This document shows, piece by piece, positions 35,328-45,689 of a stretch of 64,000 nucleotides of DNA (within the stretch, counting starts at the first letter, position 1; every line of letters begins with the position of its first letter). The notes below the pieces were generated by a model that saw nothing but the letters and a program-made list of their open reading frames with translations, did not search any database and had not been told where the DNA came from. Source of the DNA: Desmospora activa DSM 45169 (GTDB lineage Bacteria; Bacillota; Bacilli; Thermoactinomycetales; DSM-45169). The stretch covers positions 2,480,001 to 2,544,000 of the forward strand of contig NZ_PZZP01000001.1 in assembly GCF_003046315.1 (NCBI RefSeq), in the 5' to 3' direction. Made by a program: the position numbers and the translations under genes.

Positions 35328-36428
35328 ATGCCCCATTCGCAAAAACCACCCAAACCAAACAAATGTTATGTATGTAAACAACCCTTGCTGGAAAAACACG
35401 CCCATTATCCCCTACTCTGCCTGGAGTGTGGTGATTTTAATGAAAAAAAGCGCTTAGCCCGTCATGATTTACACGGTTATACCGCCCTGGTCACCGGTGG
35501 AAGAACCAAGATCGGGTATTATACTGCGTTGCGCCTATTGCGTGACGGTGCCCAGGTGATTATAACCAGCCGTTTTCCTTATACCGCCCTCCATCATTAT
35601 TTGCAAGAAGCTGACTGTTGTGACTGGCAGGATCGCATCCATATCTATGGTCTGGATTTTCGCCGGATTGAACGAGTAGAAGCGTTTGCTCGTTTTTTGG
35701 ATAAACAGTTTCCCTCCATCGACATCATTATCAATAACGCGGCTCAAACGGTACGTATGCGGGAAGAAGAATACGTGGCACTCGCTCAAAACGAGCAAAG
35801 TTTACAAAATCGATTAGGCAGAAATCACTCCCCACAGCTCAGCAGCCGCGAGATTGCCGTTACTTCTTTTGAACAAACGGATTCACCACCACTACAATTG
35901 CAGCCCTTGCAACCCGTTCAGGGTGAAGGCGATGCCATCACTACCACATCAAGGGAGTACCATTCCTGGACTGCCCAGGCTGATCAAATTCCCCTGGTGG
36001 AGATGTTGGAAGTACAACTGATTAATGTGACGGCTCCATTTTTGTTAAATACACAATTAAAACCGGCGATGGTGCGAAGTCCCCGCCGCAACCGTTTTAT
36101 TATCAATGTTTCTTCAATCGAGGGGAAATTTAGTATGAAACGAAAAAATCCCTATCATGTACACACCAACATGGCAAAAGCATCGCTCAATATGATGACG
36201 TTAACGATGGCAAAGGAATACAAAAAAGATCGCATCTACATTACCTCAGTCGATCCCGGCTGGGTATCTGATCAAATTCCACAAAAAGCAAACAAGGCCG
36301 CCATTCAACTTCCCCTTGATTTTCACGATGCCGCCGCTCGTATCTGCGATCCGATCTATATGAGCAAAGAGGCGGATAAACCGCCTACCGGCTTGTTTTT
36401 TAAGGATTATCAGCCGATCGATTGGTAA
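35328..36428 (+). CDS. Short-chain dehydrogenase with N-terminal zinc ribbon
   Basis: 366 aa from the ATG at 35328 behind AGGTGATCTC. The first 40 residues hold CYVC and CLEC, a four-cysteine zinc ribbon. A Rossmann SDR domain follows, with TALVTGGRTKIGYYTALRLL (the family normally has TGxxxGIG), DIIINNAAQTVRM (NNAA), INVSSIEGKF and YHVHTNMAKASL. The catalytic Tyr-x3-Lys is thus shifted: His-Val-His-Thr-Asn separates Tyr from Lys. A 90-residue low-complexity insert lies before the active site. Substrate unknown. It is divergent from the tRNA-like RNA, with interleaved promoters. Confidence 0.75.
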   Translation: MPHSQKPPKPNKCYVCKQPLLEKHAHYPLLCLECGDFNEKKRLARHDLHGYTALVTGGRTKIGYYTALRLLRDGAQVIITSRFPYTALHHYLQEADCCDWQDRIHIYGLDFRRIERVEAFARFLDKQFPSIDIIINNAAQTVRMREEEYVALAQNEQSLQNRLGRNHSPQLSSREIAVTSFEQTDSPPLQLQPLQPVQGEGDAITTTSREYHSWTAQADQIPLVEMLEVQLINVTAPFLLNTQLKPAMVRSPRRNRFIINVSSIEGKFSMKRKNPYHVHTNMAKASLNMMTLTMAKEYKKDRIYITSVDPGWVSDQIPQKANKAAIQLPLDFHDAAARICDPIYMSKEADKPPTGLFFKDYQPIDW

Positions 36429-36543
36429 AACGGAGTGAAGGCTTCTCCGCGCGAAGTTCAATCAATCAGCGAACCATCGACTTAAGTTTCACTTCGCTGC
36501 ACGATCGGCAGCCTTGTGACCTATAGCAAATTGCTGTTCATTG

Positions 36544-36581
36544 CCGTCCAAAAGCCCACTGTATCGTAAGCTTTTGGACGG
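36544..36581. repeat. Perfect 12-bp inverted repeat
   Basis: CCGTCCAAAAGC and GCTTTTGGACGG with a 14-base loop and no T-run. It lies between the SDR gene and the 92-aa gene on the opposite strand. The rest of 36429-36755 has an open minus-strand frame without a ribosome site that I do not accept as a gene. Confidence 0.5.
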
Positions 36582-36755
36582 CGGGAATACAAATATACTC
36601 CCCCTCTACCTCCAAGTCAGTCGCAACGGAGTGTTGTTCAGTTTCCTTAAAAGGGATCACTGACAATACAGCCTCCATCGAAGGATAAAAAAGGGAATGG
36701 AGATACAAACTTTCCCCAACCCCACATCTATTGCTTGTACTCCTATTTCCCAACC

Positions 36756-37034
36756 CTACCGAGATCGTACCACTACGTGTCCACCATCTTTGCGATAACA
36801 ACATTCCTTCTCTGCATCCAAAGGCCAAACCACTTCTTGATCATGCAATGACTCCGCTTCTTCCCCCAGAGGTTGGCTCATCTCCACATCCATATTCTCT
36901 TCTCCCTGTATCGCCCGCAACGCGATCGCCGTCATCTCACGGTAACCGTTCCGCACTTGATTAACCCAATAATCCATTTCCGCCTGATCTACACTGCGCA
37001 GCTGAACTTCCCGCTCTGTCGATTCCGATTGCAT
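36756..37034 (-). CDS. Hypothetical 92-aa protein
   Basis: ATG at 37034 follows GAGGAGGGAGCCCG, a strong site. The N-terminal half is a charged helix (VDQAEMDYWVNQVRNGYREM). The C-terminal half contains a Cys-Cys pair in EKECCYRKDGG. No membrane segment and no recognised family. It is divergent from clpE. Confidence 0.55.
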   Translation of the reverse strand: MQSESTEREVQLRSVDQAEMDYWVNQVRNGYREMTAIALRAIQGEENMDVEMSQPLGEEAESLHDQEVVWPLDAEKECCYRKDGGHVVVRSR

Positions 37035-37173
37035 CGGGCTCCCTCCTCATACTAACTCCATGGCTATTCTGCTCCAACCACGATCATATTATCCCGCTCT
37101 CCTTCCACAGCAAGGTAGTCGCTTAGCTTTTTGATCACATAAAACCTTACAAGTTCAGGACTTTGTCACCCCC

Positions 37174-37233
37174 TTGAAAGTCAAAGAAGGTCAGGTTATA
37201 ATGAAAAACAGATAAAGGTCAAATATAGTCAAT
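37174..37233 (+). promoter_or_regulatory. clpE promoter with two CtsR boxes
   Basis: TTGAAA (37174-37179), 17 bases, TATAAT (37197-37202). Two heptad-repeat CtsR operators overlap or follow it: AGTCAAAGAAGGTCAGG (37179-37195) and GGTCAAATATAGTCAAT (37217-37233). CtsR binding would block the promoter until heat or protein stress inactivates CtsR. Confidence 0.85.
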
Positions 37234-37296
37234 GTCAAACCTAAACCACAAACAAACTTTTTTTATTAGATATCCATGTTAAAGGAGGTTATCGTC

Positions 37297-39438
37297 ATGC
37301 ATTGTGAACAATGTCAACAACAACCGGCGACAGTGCAACTGCGTGTGCGTATCAACAACCAGACACGGCAGCTGTACCTATGCCCGAATTGTCATCAACA
37401 GTTAAAAAATCAGATTCCCTTCTCCTCCGGTTTTGGCGGACCCTCGATTGCGGATCTGTTTGGTTCCATGTTTAACTCCAACACGGGAGAGGGATTCCAA
37501 GCACAAGGGCCACAAACCCAGACCGTTACCACTGGAAGCAGCGGCGGGCTGTTGGACCAATTGGGTAAAAACTTGTCCGACGCTGCTCGTTCCGGACGGA
37601 TCGACCCCGTAATCGGCCGGGATGCGGAAGTCGCACGGGTGATTGAAACCTTAAACCGGCGTAATAAAAACAACCCTGTCCTCATCGGTGAGCCCGGTGT
37701 CGGGAAAACCGCCATCGCCGAAGGGTTGGCGTTAAAAATCGTACAAGGACAAGTACCCCAAAAACTGAAAGGGAAAGAGATCTACCTGTTGGATGTCTCC
37801 TCCCTCGTTGCCAATACCGGCATCCGGGGGCAATTTGAAGACCGGATGAAGCAACTCATTCATGAACTGCAACAACGAACCGATGTAATCCTATTTATCG
37901 ATGAAATCCATCAATTGGTGGGAGCCGGTTCAGCTGAAGGCTCTTCCGATGCCGGTAATATTTTAAAACCAGCGTTGGCCCGGGGTGAGCTGCAAGTGAT
38001 CGGAGCCACTACACTGAAAGAATATCGTCGCATAGAAAAGGATGCAGCTTTGGAACGCCGTTTCCAGCCGATTATCGTAAAAGAACCGTCCGTAGAAGAA
38101 GCAATTCAGATTTTGGCAGGACTACGCAACCATTATGAAGAGTACCACCGCGTACGCTACACCGAGGATGCCGTAAATGCCTGTGTCCATCTGTCCCACC
38201 GCTACATCCAGGACCGCCATCTGCCGGATAAAGCGATCGACTTGCTGGATGAAGCCGGCTCCAAGGTAAACCTACTTCATGAAACCAGCGATGATCGCGA
38301 CCTGCGTGAACAGCTGGCGCGTATCCAAGCGGAAAAAGAAGAGGCAACCCAGCTGGAGGATTATGAGCGTGCCGCCCGTTTGCGTGATGAAGAGCGGAAG
38401 CTGGAGCAAACATTAAGGCAAACTACCGCAGAAGCCGCAACAGAAGCGATCGTCGATGTGGGCACTATCCAGCGGCTGGTGGAGGAAAAAACAGGGATTC
38501 CCGTGCGCAAACTGCATCAGGACGAACGGGAAAATATGAAGCGCTTGCCGGAGCGTCTCAACACGCAAGTGATCGGGCAACAAGACGCCGTTCGCCAAGT
38601 GACTCGCGCCATCCGTCGTAACCGCGCCGGACTGCGTAAAGGAACTCGACCCATCGGCTCCTTTCTATTTGTCGGACCAACCGGGGTTGGGAAAACCGAA
38701 CTGGCCAAAACGCTGGCACGAGAGTTGTTTGGCACGGAAAAAGCCATGATTCGCCTCGATATGAGCGAATACATGGAGAAACACTCCATCTCCAAACTGA
38801 TCGGATCTCCTCCGGGCTACGTTGGCCATGAAGAAGCGGGCCAACTGACGGAAAAAGTGCGCCGTCAACCCTACAGCATCGTCCTGCTGGATGAAATCGA
38901 AAAAGCACACCCTGATGTACAGCATCTCTTTTTGCAAATCATGGAGGATGGCCGTCTCACGGATAGCCAGGGACGCACCGTCAGCTTTAAGGATACGATC
39001 CTAATCATGACCAGTAACGCCGGTATCGGCAAAGCCAAAGCGGCGATCGGCTTCGGCAACGATCCAACAGAAGAGCGGAGGACCGATTGGTTGCAATCCC
39101 TATCCGAGTTCTTCCGTCCCGAATTTCTTAATCGCTTTGACGGGATTATCCCCTTCCGCTCCCTTGACCGGGAGGATTTGGTCACCATTGTCGACTTGAT
39201 GCTGGCGGATGTGTATCAAGCCGCACAAGAACAAGGGCTGACCCTTACCGTTACCACAGCGGCCAAAGCCAAACTGGCGGAACTGGGCCACCATCCCGCC
39301 TTTGGCGCCCGCCCCCTTCGCCGCGTCATCGAAGAGAAGGTAGAAGACGGCATCGCCGATCTCATGTTGGAAATAGAGGATGTAAACACGATTAAAGTAG
39401 ATGTGGAAGATAGTGAGATCATCGTGAAGAGCGTGTAA
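37297..39438 (+). CDS. clpE: ATP-dependent Clp protease ATPase ClpE
   Basis: 713 aa from the ATG at 37297 behind AAAGGAGGTTATCGTC. The N-terminal zinc finger uses Cys3, Cys6, Cys29 and Cys32, the ClpE hallmark. AAA module 1 has Walker A GEPGVGKT (131-138), a UVR-like segment ([14 protein letters not shown]) follows, and AAA module 2 has GPTGVGKT. It unfolds damaged proteins and passes them to ClpP under heat or protein stress. CtsR boxes upstream agree. It is monocistronic with a strong terminator. Confidence 0.93.
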   Translation: MHCEQCQQQPATVQLRVRINNQTRQLYLCPNCHQQLKNQIPFSSGFGGPSIADLFGSMFNSNTGEGFQAQGPQTQTVTTGSSGGLLDQLGKNLSDAARSGRIDPVIGRDAEVARVIETLNRRNKNNPVLIGEPGVGKTAIAEGLALKIVQGQVPQKLKGKEIYLLDVSSLVANTGIRGQFEDRMKQLIHELQQRTDVILFIDEIHQLVGAGSAEGSSDAGNILKPALARGELQVIGATTLKEYRRIEKDAALERRFQPIIVKEPSVEEAIQILAGLRNHYEEYHRVRYTEDAVNACVHLSHRYIQDRHLPDKAIDLLDEAGSKVNLLHETSDDRDLREQLARIQAEKEEATQLEDYERAARLRDEERKLEQTLRQTTAEAATEAIVDVGTIQRLVEEKTGIPVRKLHQDERENMKRLPERLNTQVIGQQDAVRQVTRAIRRNRAGLRKGTRPIGSFLFVGPTGVGKTELAKTLARELFGTEKAMIRLDMSEYMEKHSISKLIGSPPGYVGHEEAGQLTEKVRRQPYSIVLLDEIEKAHPDVQHLFLQIMEDGRLTDSQGRTVSFKDTILIMTSNAGIGKAKAAIGFGNDPTEERRTDWLQSLSEFFRPEFLNRFDGIIPFRSLDREDLVTIVDLMLADVYQAAQEQGLTLTVTTAAKAKLAELGHHPAFGARPLRRVIEEKVEDGIADLMLEIEDVNTIKVDVEDSEIIVKSV

Positions 39439-39442
39439 CGAT

Positions 39443-39480
39443 AACCCCCCGCAGCGGATTGATTCCGGGCGGGGGGTTTT
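39443..39480 (+). terminator. Terminator of clpE
   Basis: CCCCCCGC pairs with GCGGGGGG around a 16-base loop, followed by TTTTATT, 5 bases after the stop. Confidence 0.85.
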
Positions 39481-39624
39481 ATTGCTACTCAAAAGAGTTG
39501 ACTTTGACCGTATAAATAGAAGTTGAATTGGATAGTGTTCGATGAAGCTGGCTTTGACAGCTCATCATCCGGCTCCACGCGACTTGGCAGGCCTAATATG
39601 GGGTTAAAAGAAGCGATAACCGTT

Positions 39625-40977
39625 TTATGACCCAGGATCATATTTTTCCAGATTCATATCGCGAATGGCATTGATCTCTTTCTCTAAATGATCTTTATTT
39701 CTCCTTATCTCTTCTGCCTTTTCTTCAAACCTTTTCTTTCCATGTTTAAAAATCGAACTCCATCGTTGATAGATAAAGGAATTGAGATCAACTGCAATAC
39801 GGGCGGGTAGATCATGAGTTTCCACCAAATAATTTTTTGCTTCCCTTAAGCGGGCTTCTTCTTGCTTGTATGTGACAGCCAGCTCACCACTAGATGAACA
39901 ACAGATCGTTTTACGCGCTTCGTCCATCTTATCGTTAAATGAACGCATCATACTCCCGCGAGTATCCCATCCCCATTTCCGCCATGCCTTATATAGACGC
40001 AGCTGTTCTCTTGTCCAATATTGTTGTAACTGCTCCTCCGTATTCACCGTCACATATTCACCGCCACCGGAGCGTGCCACTTCTTTTAGTGCTCGCGCGC
40101 CAGCGTCGTCCACATCAAATCCAATAATATTGACAACGGCTTTCATATTGGATTGCTGCAATTCTTGTGCGGCTTGAGCCGGGTTGCCGCCACAGGTTTC
40201 TTCCCCATCGCTGACGACATATACCACATTGACCGCATCACTGCTCGCTTCCTGCTCCAATGTTTTTTTCGCCGCCTTCATACTTGCCGCTAAAGGAGTC
40301 CAGCCCGCGGCTTGAAAGGAGTTGAGGGATTTTGCAAACTTACTTTGATCATATTGAGCCAAGGGATAAACTTCTTCAATTCCTTCACAGGAGAGCGGTT
40401 TATCCTTTTCCTGATTGCTGCCTTTGTGTCCGTACACCTGTAGGGATACATTGGTCCCTTCCGGCAGTTGAGAAGCAAAACGGGTCACAGCTCTTTTCGC
40501 CAAATCCATCTTCACCCCGCCGTCCACCTTTTCTTTCATACTGCCGCTGGCGTCAAGCAGGATCACCACATTGCGCTCCTGCAATTTGGCTTCTTGTGGC
40601 CCTTTCGGCGCTTCCACTTCACGAAAGTTAATATCCGTATCAAATTCATCGATTGTTTTCATGATAGGGCGATAATCTTCCGCCACTAAAAAGACCAAAC
40701 GATTAAAATACTCCTCCGCCGTTAGATCATCCGGAAATTGATCAATCTCCGCTTTCACTTTTGCCAGATCATAACGATCACCACCGTATTTACCCGGCCC
40801 ATCCGTCAACATCCCCTTCGCATCCTGTGAAGCAACAAAAGTATCGATCGTCATTTCTTCTTTCTCTTCCGCTTCTGATAACTTCTTTTTTGTATCGGCT
40901 TGCGGCTCTGAGGCTCCACTGCTGCATCCGGTCAACACCAGTACAAAAGCCAACCATATGATCCCAAAACGATGCAA
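39625..40977 (-). CDS. Lipoprotein with von Willebrand factor A domain
   Basis: A 450-aa exported lipoprotein. The signal peptide ends in lipobox LVLTGC with lipid-acceptor Cys18. A VWA domain begins VVILLDASGSMK, an intact MIDAS (DxSxS), with the later VVYVVSDGEETCGG strand. The C-terminal third is a charged coiled-coil-like helix (EEKAEEIRRNKDHLEKEINA). It resembles the secreted VWA proteins YwmC/YwmD of B. subtilis. Its role is probably adhesion or a cell-envelope scaffold. The TTG start follows AAGGAGTGATGCCAT. Confidence 0.82.
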   Translation of the reverse strand: MHRFGIIWLAFVLVLTGCSSGASEPQADTKKKLSEAEEKEEMTIDTFVASQDAKGMLTDGPGKYGGDRYDLAKVKAEIDQFPDDLTAEEYFNRLVFLVAEDYRPIMKTIDEFDTDINFREVEAPKGPQEAKLQERNVVILLDASGSMKEKVDGGVKMDLAKRAVTRFASQLPEGTNVSLQVYGHKGSNQEKDKPLSCEGIEEVYPLAQYDQSKFAKSLNSFQAAGWTPLAASMKAAKKTLEQEASSDAVNVVYVVSDGEETCGGNPAQAAQELQQSNMKAVVNIIGFDVDDAGARALKEVARSGGGEYVTVNTEEQLQQYWTREQLRLYKAWRKWGWDTRGSMMRSFNDKMDEARKTICCSSSGELAVTYKQEEARLREAKNYLVETHDLPARIAVDLNSFIYQRWSSIFKHGKKRFEEKAEEIRRNKDHLEKEINAIRDMNLEKYDPGS

Positions 40978-41448
40978 ATGGCATCACTCCTTCTATATGA
41001 TAAAAGCGTTGTTCTCTCTTCAATGCGACCAACGGTTTTCGCTAGATTTTGAAACGTTATTTCCTGCGGATACAACACACTTTCCCCCTTGAGCTGAATC
41101 CCGGTACTTCCGCAAACTCGTCCCATCTGCGCCGACGGTTATAATCGAACGCAAACGTAGGCGTCGATCCGTTGATTTCAGGGCTAGCACCGTTCTAAGA
41201 TACAACGAACATAATCAGCGGGCAATGCACCTCCCATGTTCCCTCTGTTTTTCCCACTTATTCCATTTAAATCGCAGAAGTTCTTGATCGATCCCATGTG
41301 AGCAAGTCGCAATCATCCTTTCCTGTTGATACCGGGAAGGTTTTAAATCGTTGTTCTCTACTCACTATCTTACATAAAGACATCTAAAAAAGGAATATAT
41401 ATTCTATTTAGCGAAAATATTATATATATTGTTATAGGAGGTATTTAT

Positions 41449-42336
41449 ATGGATACCTTACCCACTTGGCTGGAACCGCAGGTAAAAGCCCATATGGAGA
41501 AAGCGTTTCCTCGATATTTTGACCACATCGCCAAATGGATGGCTTATCAATTTTTGACAAAAAACAAATATGAAGTGGATCATAATCTTGATCCACCCTG
41601 GGATTCCTCTGGACGATTAATCTCAACCAATCAAAACCTGCAAACAGAGGATTATCAAACCTTGGAACAATTTTTAGAGGAATACAACGGAAACTCCCTT
41701 CCAAGCTTTGTGAGCGGCTGCGGCTTATCTCACCAGACTTTTGCCGCCGATTTAGAGAGAGAAACCTCCCAGTTTATAGGAGATGAATTATATAACTTGC
41801 TTTCGCAGTTAAACCAGCAACAACTTGATGAGATCAAAACTTTTTTGTTGAATAATCCCTATCGAAGCGAAGATCTTGACCTTACAATGCCAGAAAATAT
41901 TGCATATGAAATATTCATTACCGATACACTTGAATGCTATTGGAATATAATCATCGCCATGCAGGAAAGGATCGCTTTATTTGAGATAGCACTTTTGTAC
42001 AAGCGAGGGATATCAACTGCAACAGAAAGATTCGCAAAGGAACATGAGGAAAAAAAGCAAAGAAATGAGCAACTAAAAAAACAACACATAAAAGCATCCC
42101 AAACATGGAGCAAAATCGAACGATTATATCAAGTTCGCTTTGGGGAAACGCTTCCTTTCTCGATTGAGATGCCCTTTTACAAAACCCAATTCCATCCATG
42201 GTTACTATCGCTACAGACGGAAGGAATGGCGGAGACAGAAATCCAAATGACTGCTAAATTCTACTGTCACTCTTTTTCTAATTCAGTCCGCCACCACTTG
42301 AGTTCTTTTCGCTTTGATCCCAATCACCGTCCTTAA
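41449..42336 (+). CDS. Unknown protein, 295 aa
   Basis: ATG follows TATAGGAGGTATTTAT, a strong site. The protein is soluble, helical and rich in Gln, Glu and aromatic residues, with a charged helix around residues 200-225. No signal peptide or recognised domain. The preceding 60 bases are very AT-rich, unlike the neighbourhood, which may mean a transferred gene or simply its promoter. The 470 bases between the VWA gene and this gene (40978-41448) hold no other feature I can support. Confidence 0.55.
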   Translation: MDTLPTWLEPQVKAHMEKAFPRYFDHIAKWMAYQFLTKNKYEVDHNLDPPWDSSGRLISTNQNLQTEDYQTLEQFLEEYNGNSLPSFVSGCGLSHQTFAADLERETSQFIGDELYNLLSQLNQQQLDEIKTFLLNNPYRSEDLDLTMPENIAYEIFITDTLECYWNIIIAMQERIALFEIALLYKRGISTATERFAKEHEEKKQRNEQLKKQHIKASQTWSKIERLYQVRFGETLPFSIEMPFYKTQFHPWLLSLQTEGMAETEIQMTAKFYCHSFSNSVRHHLSSFRFDPNHRP

Positions 42337-42340
42337 AAAC

Positions 42341-43501
42341 TCACGCTTGAACCTTCCGCACCAACGGCACCGCCACTTTGTCCAATACGACTTTCAACCC
42401 GCGCCAAGCGGCTTGACGGTAGAGGGGAAGATGATCCAGCATAACAGCGGTATATTCGATCGCTGCTTGTGAGCCACGGTTGACTTTAAAGTGACCGGCA
42501 CCGCCGCTGCGATGCAGATTGAAGTCACGACGTTCGGCTTCCAGAGAAAGAAGAGCCGTCAACAAGCGATACAGGCCTTCCTCCTTGGGACGGGATAAAT
42601 CATAGCCGAGCAGAGGAGCAGTCATCCAGCCGTCACGTACCAAATAACCGATTACTCCGTCGATACTCCCATTCTTGCGTAAGGCGCGAATATGGAGAAC
42701 CTTCTTCTCTAACGCCAAGCGGATCAATGCCGGTGTAAATTGTGGGTTGTGGTGGGAGTATTTGTGGATATACAGCTGTTTGTACAGGTCGGCGAGACGA
42801 AGCGCATCTTCTATCCTGATGTTATCGGCATCCACTATTTCATAGCCGCTGGTTTGCAACAGACGGATATCTTGAAGCAACGATTTTCGCTTACGTCTGG
42901 GTCCGTGAAAAACATCTTTTGGGTAAAAGAGATAAATTTGGCGACTAGGAATCAGTGTGTAGCCCGCTCCCGTCAAATCCTGCATCCATTGCTTATGTAG
43001 GGGTGGTGTTAAGGAACGAATGGCAATGGCATGGGTAGGAAAACGCTCCTGTAAAAAACGGGTCACTCGCTCAGTCTGCTCTTGGGAGAGAGGTTGATGG
43101 AGATTGGTAGAAACCAGCCAATTATTGAAATAAACTACCCGGTCCATACGGGCAAGGCGCAACCCGAAAGCAAGAGGGGCCACTCCAGCTCGAAGGGTAG
43201 CTTGTAGCAGCGGCTGCTCCACCACGCGCAACTCATCCCGCACATAACGGATATATTGGGTGTAGGGAGAGCAAACATAAGAATTGTCGCCTCCCCCATC
43301 ATTGACGGTAAGCGGCAGCAAATGTCGGTCCATTTCCAACAACCAACAGTCAGTATCCACATTGTCGATCCAATGGACGGAAGGCTGGTTTAAAAACGGA
43401 AGCCAGTAATCACGAACGACCTCGCCATGGATATACTTTGTAAAATCGAGCCGGGAGGCCGATTTCGCATCATGCAGACGGATGGGTGTTATGGGGACCA
43501 C
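42341..43501 (-). CDS. GNAT/FemAB-like acyltransferase of the ketosynthase operon
   Basis: 386 aa. The C-terminal two thirds resemble GNAT-fold acyltransferases (a VLHIRALRKNGSIDGVIGYL strand pair followed by LYRLLTALLSLEAERRDFNL). The N-terminal part lacks a recognised domain. The GTG start overlaps the adenylate-forming gene by 13 bases, so it is the last gene of the six-gene operon. It probably transfers an acyl or aminoacyl group to the pathway product. Family assignment is by fold impression and is moderate. Confidence 0.6.
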   Translation of the reverse strand: MVPITPIRLHDAKSASRLDFTKYIHGEVVRDYWLPFLNQPSVHWIDNVDTDCWLLEMDRHLLPLTVNDGGGDNSYVCSPYTQYIRYVRDELRVVEQPLLQATLRAGVAPLAFGLRLARMDRVVYFNNWLVSTNLHQPLSQEQTERVTRFLQERFPTHAIAIRSLTPPLHKQWMQDLTGAGYTLIPSRQIYLFYPKDVFHGPRRKRKSLLQDIRLLQTSGYEIVDADNIRIEDALRLADLYKQLYIHKYSHHNPQFTPALIRLALEKKVLHIRALRKNGSIDGVIGYLVRDGWMTAPLLGYDLSRPKEEGLYRLLTALLSLEAERRDFNLHRSGGAGHFKVNRGSQAAIEYTAVMLDHLPLYRQAAWRGLKVVLDKVAVPLVRKVQA

Positions 43502-44832
43502 ATCCGTTCCACCCGTCGCATCTTCTTATGCAACACAGGAGCTTGGTAAGGAGTAAAACGAATCATCGCCGGCTGCACATCCAACCGCTCAAACAATTGG
43601 AAAAAAGCAGCTCGAATGCGATCTTCCGCTTCTCTTCGATCACTTCCACGACATTCTTGAAAGGCGACAGTGATCACATTGGAAGCCTGCTGTACCACGC
43701 GGTATTGGAGGACTCGCTCCCCCGCCTGCCACACCGCCCGCCGAATCAAGTCGGGAAAAACCGCACGAGTAGCCTGCACCTTTCGTTCCTTCAAATAAAA
43801 AATATCATCACAACGCCCTTCCACCCGCTCAATGGCGGTAAATACAGAACCACAGGGGCACGGTTCCTTTTTTTCCACCAAAACATCGTTTAAGCGGTAG
43901 CGGACAATCGGCTGTATGGTGCGGGAAAAGTCGGTCACAATTGGGACAAAGCGGCCGCTGTCGCGATCGATCCACTCCCTCCCAATATGGACCAGGTCCT
44001 CATTGAGGTGAAGGGTTCCATGGGAACAGGTAGCGGCTAAAAACCCTTCCGTACATTGATATATCTGATGGATCGGTTGGCCAAACTGCGCTGCAATCGT
44101 CTCCCGATCACGGTCATCCAGTACATCGGCAATGGAGACCACCTTGATTGGATCGATCTGTAATCGCCCCTCTTTTTTTTCGTGGCTGAGGAAGAGCAGC
44201 ATGGCGGGAGGGGCTAGCAGGATGGTGGGTTGCTGCTGGTTTAGTCGTTCCACATGTGCAGACAAAGGATGGAAGAGATCATAATACTGAAACGTCAACC
44301 GCCGTTGCTGAACCGTTGTGTATAGATTACTGTTGGCCCGTAGAAAAAAGGCGACACTCTCCTTCGATTGCAACCCCCGCGGCAAAACTTTGGCCAAGAT
44401 TACACCCGCCCAACGCTCGCGCTCTTTTGCACTGACGAGAAATAGCCCCCGATTGCCGGAAGTACCGGAGGAAAGTCCAACCGTCACCTTGCCGATATTG
44501 GGTGTAAAATCCCGCGATTCCTCTGCTTGGGTTGCGATGCGGAATGCCTCCTCCTTCCGAATGCCGACGGTATTTAACTCATCAAAGTGAGCCATCATCG
44601 TTTCTTTATCCAGTAGTGGGAGTTTCTCCAGCCTTTCAAAGGTTACAACCGCTTCATCCCAGTCGGCGATGGCATCTGCAAAGGTACGGCGATAAAAACG
44701 GGAATGTTTGAGTACCCACTGAAAATGACGTGTCAACAATCGCTGCTGGCGGGCTTCCAAGCTACGACGGGAGCGAATGCCCATCGCTTGTTTCGTTTGT
44801 ATGTATGCATGCAATAGACGAAAAAGGTTCAT
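43489..44832 (-). CDS. Adenylate-forming enzyme, F390-synthetase/PaaK-related
   Basis: 447 aa from the ATG at 44832 behind AAAGGAGGGGAAAG. It is PaaK-like. The phosphate loop reads GLSSGTSGNRGLF, the adenine-side motif is IYQCTEGFLA, and PIVRYRLNDVLV gives the Arg/Asp pair. A CPCGS motif resembles the zinc or Cys element of PaaK relatives. It should activate an acid with ATP. The CoA, amine or carrier acceptor is unknown. It overlaps the MBL gene by ATGA and the acyltransferase gene by 13 bases. Confidence 0.75.
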   Translation of the reverse strand: MNLFRLLHAYIQTKQAMGIRSRRSLEARQQRLLTRHFQWVLKHSRFYRRTFADAIADWDEAVVTFERLEKLPLLDKETMMAHFDELNTVGIRKEEAFRIATQAEESRDFTPNIGKVTVGLSSGTSGNRGLFLVSAKERERWAGVILAKVLPRGLQSKESVAFFLRANSNLYTTVQQRRLTFQYYDLFHPLSAHVERLNQQQPTILLAPPAMLLFLSHEKKEGRLQIDPIKVVSIADVLDDRDRETIAAQFGQPIHQIYQCTEGFLAATCSHGTLHLNEDLVHIGREWIDRDSGRFVPIVTDFSRTIQPIVRYRLNDVLVEKKEPCPCGSVFTAIERVEGRCDDIFYLKERKVQATRAVFPDLIRRAVWQAGERVLQYRVVQQASNVITVAFQECRGSDRREAEDRIRAAFFQLFERLDVQPAMIRFTPYQAPVLHKKMRRVERMWSP

Positions 44833-45689
44833 CTTTCCCCTCCTTTGGCAATCGATCTCGCTTCCGGACAATGAGAAGGAAGAATTCGCACCTGTGGCTG
44901 GGTCTGGTGGAACGCGACCAGTTGTTGAAAGTGACGGCGGTATTCCTTCTTCCCCCCCATGACCGCATATGTAAATGGATGAGGCTCACTCTGATTTCGA
45001 ATTGCTTCCATCGACCAGGCGGCGTCGGCACACAGCAAAGTGGGACCCGCGATGCGATCCGTAAAAAAAAGCCCGTATTGTCCGGGAGCGTGCCCCGACA
45101 GCCGGACGGCCAATAGTGACTCATCCCCAAACAAGTCATAAACCGGATCAAAGACGCCATACACCTCTTGAAACGGATACCGCTTGCCGTCTTCAATAAA
45201 TCGGACGCGCTTGGAAAAGTCTGGCGGCAACAAACCGGGGACAAACCCCTTTCGTACCGCCGCCAATCCGCGTTTGTCTCGGATGTGTTGATACGCTTCC
45301 TGTGAACAGATAAAAACAGCGTCGGGAAAATCACGCACGCCCGCAATATGATCGCCGTGAAAATGGGATAGAAAGATAAAGCGAATAGCAGTCGCAGGGA
45401 TCCCTCGTTCATTCAGCTGTGACACAAGCGCATCCCGTTTGGAGAAGATCACAGGGGTGATCGCGCGGTAAAGTGAATAGGGAAAACAAGAAGTCTCCGT
45501 AAAAAAGTGGGTCGCATATCCGGTATCAAACAGCAGGTAACCAATACGTGGGTGGTGAATCAAGACGACCAACGCATCAAAAGTATTCATTCGCCAAGGG
45601 GCATCCCGGCGGGTGAATCGTTCGATTTGCCGACAATAGCCGGTAGTAAACAGCGTCGATTCAACTGTGTTTTCGCTGCCATTGGACAA
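44829..45689 (-). CDS. Metallo-beta-lactamase-fold hydrolase
   Basis: 286 aa. Its metal-binding motif is LSHFHGDHIAG (HxHxDH), followed by LSGHAPGQYG (second His) and a C-terminal ILPSHCPE (third His). The lactonase branch has this layout. The TTG start at 45689 lies inside the upstream gene with AAGGAGTGG before it, overlapping by 29 bases. Candidates are a lactone, thioester or ester hydrolase in the operon's pathway. Confidence 0.78.
   Translation of the reverse strand: MSNGSENTVESTLFTTGYCRQIERFTRRDAPWRMNTFDALVVLIHHPRIGYLLFDTGYATHFFTETSCFPYSLYRAITPVIFSKRDALVSQLNERGIPATAIRFIFLSHFHGDHIAGVRDFPDAVFICSQEAYQHIRDKRGLAAVRKGFVPGLLPPDFSKRVRFIEDGKRYPFQEVYGVFDPVYDLFGDESLLAVRLSGHAPGQYGLFFTDRIAGPTLLCADAAWSMEAIRNQSEPHPFTYAVMGGKKEYRRHFQQLVAFHQTQPQVRILPSHCPEARSIAKGGER

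Noticed and set aside
36538-36828. 96-aa minus-strand frame downstream of the 92-aa gene
   Set aside because: No ribosome site, overlaps the 92-aa gene in another frame, and no family. A frameshifted extension could not be shown.
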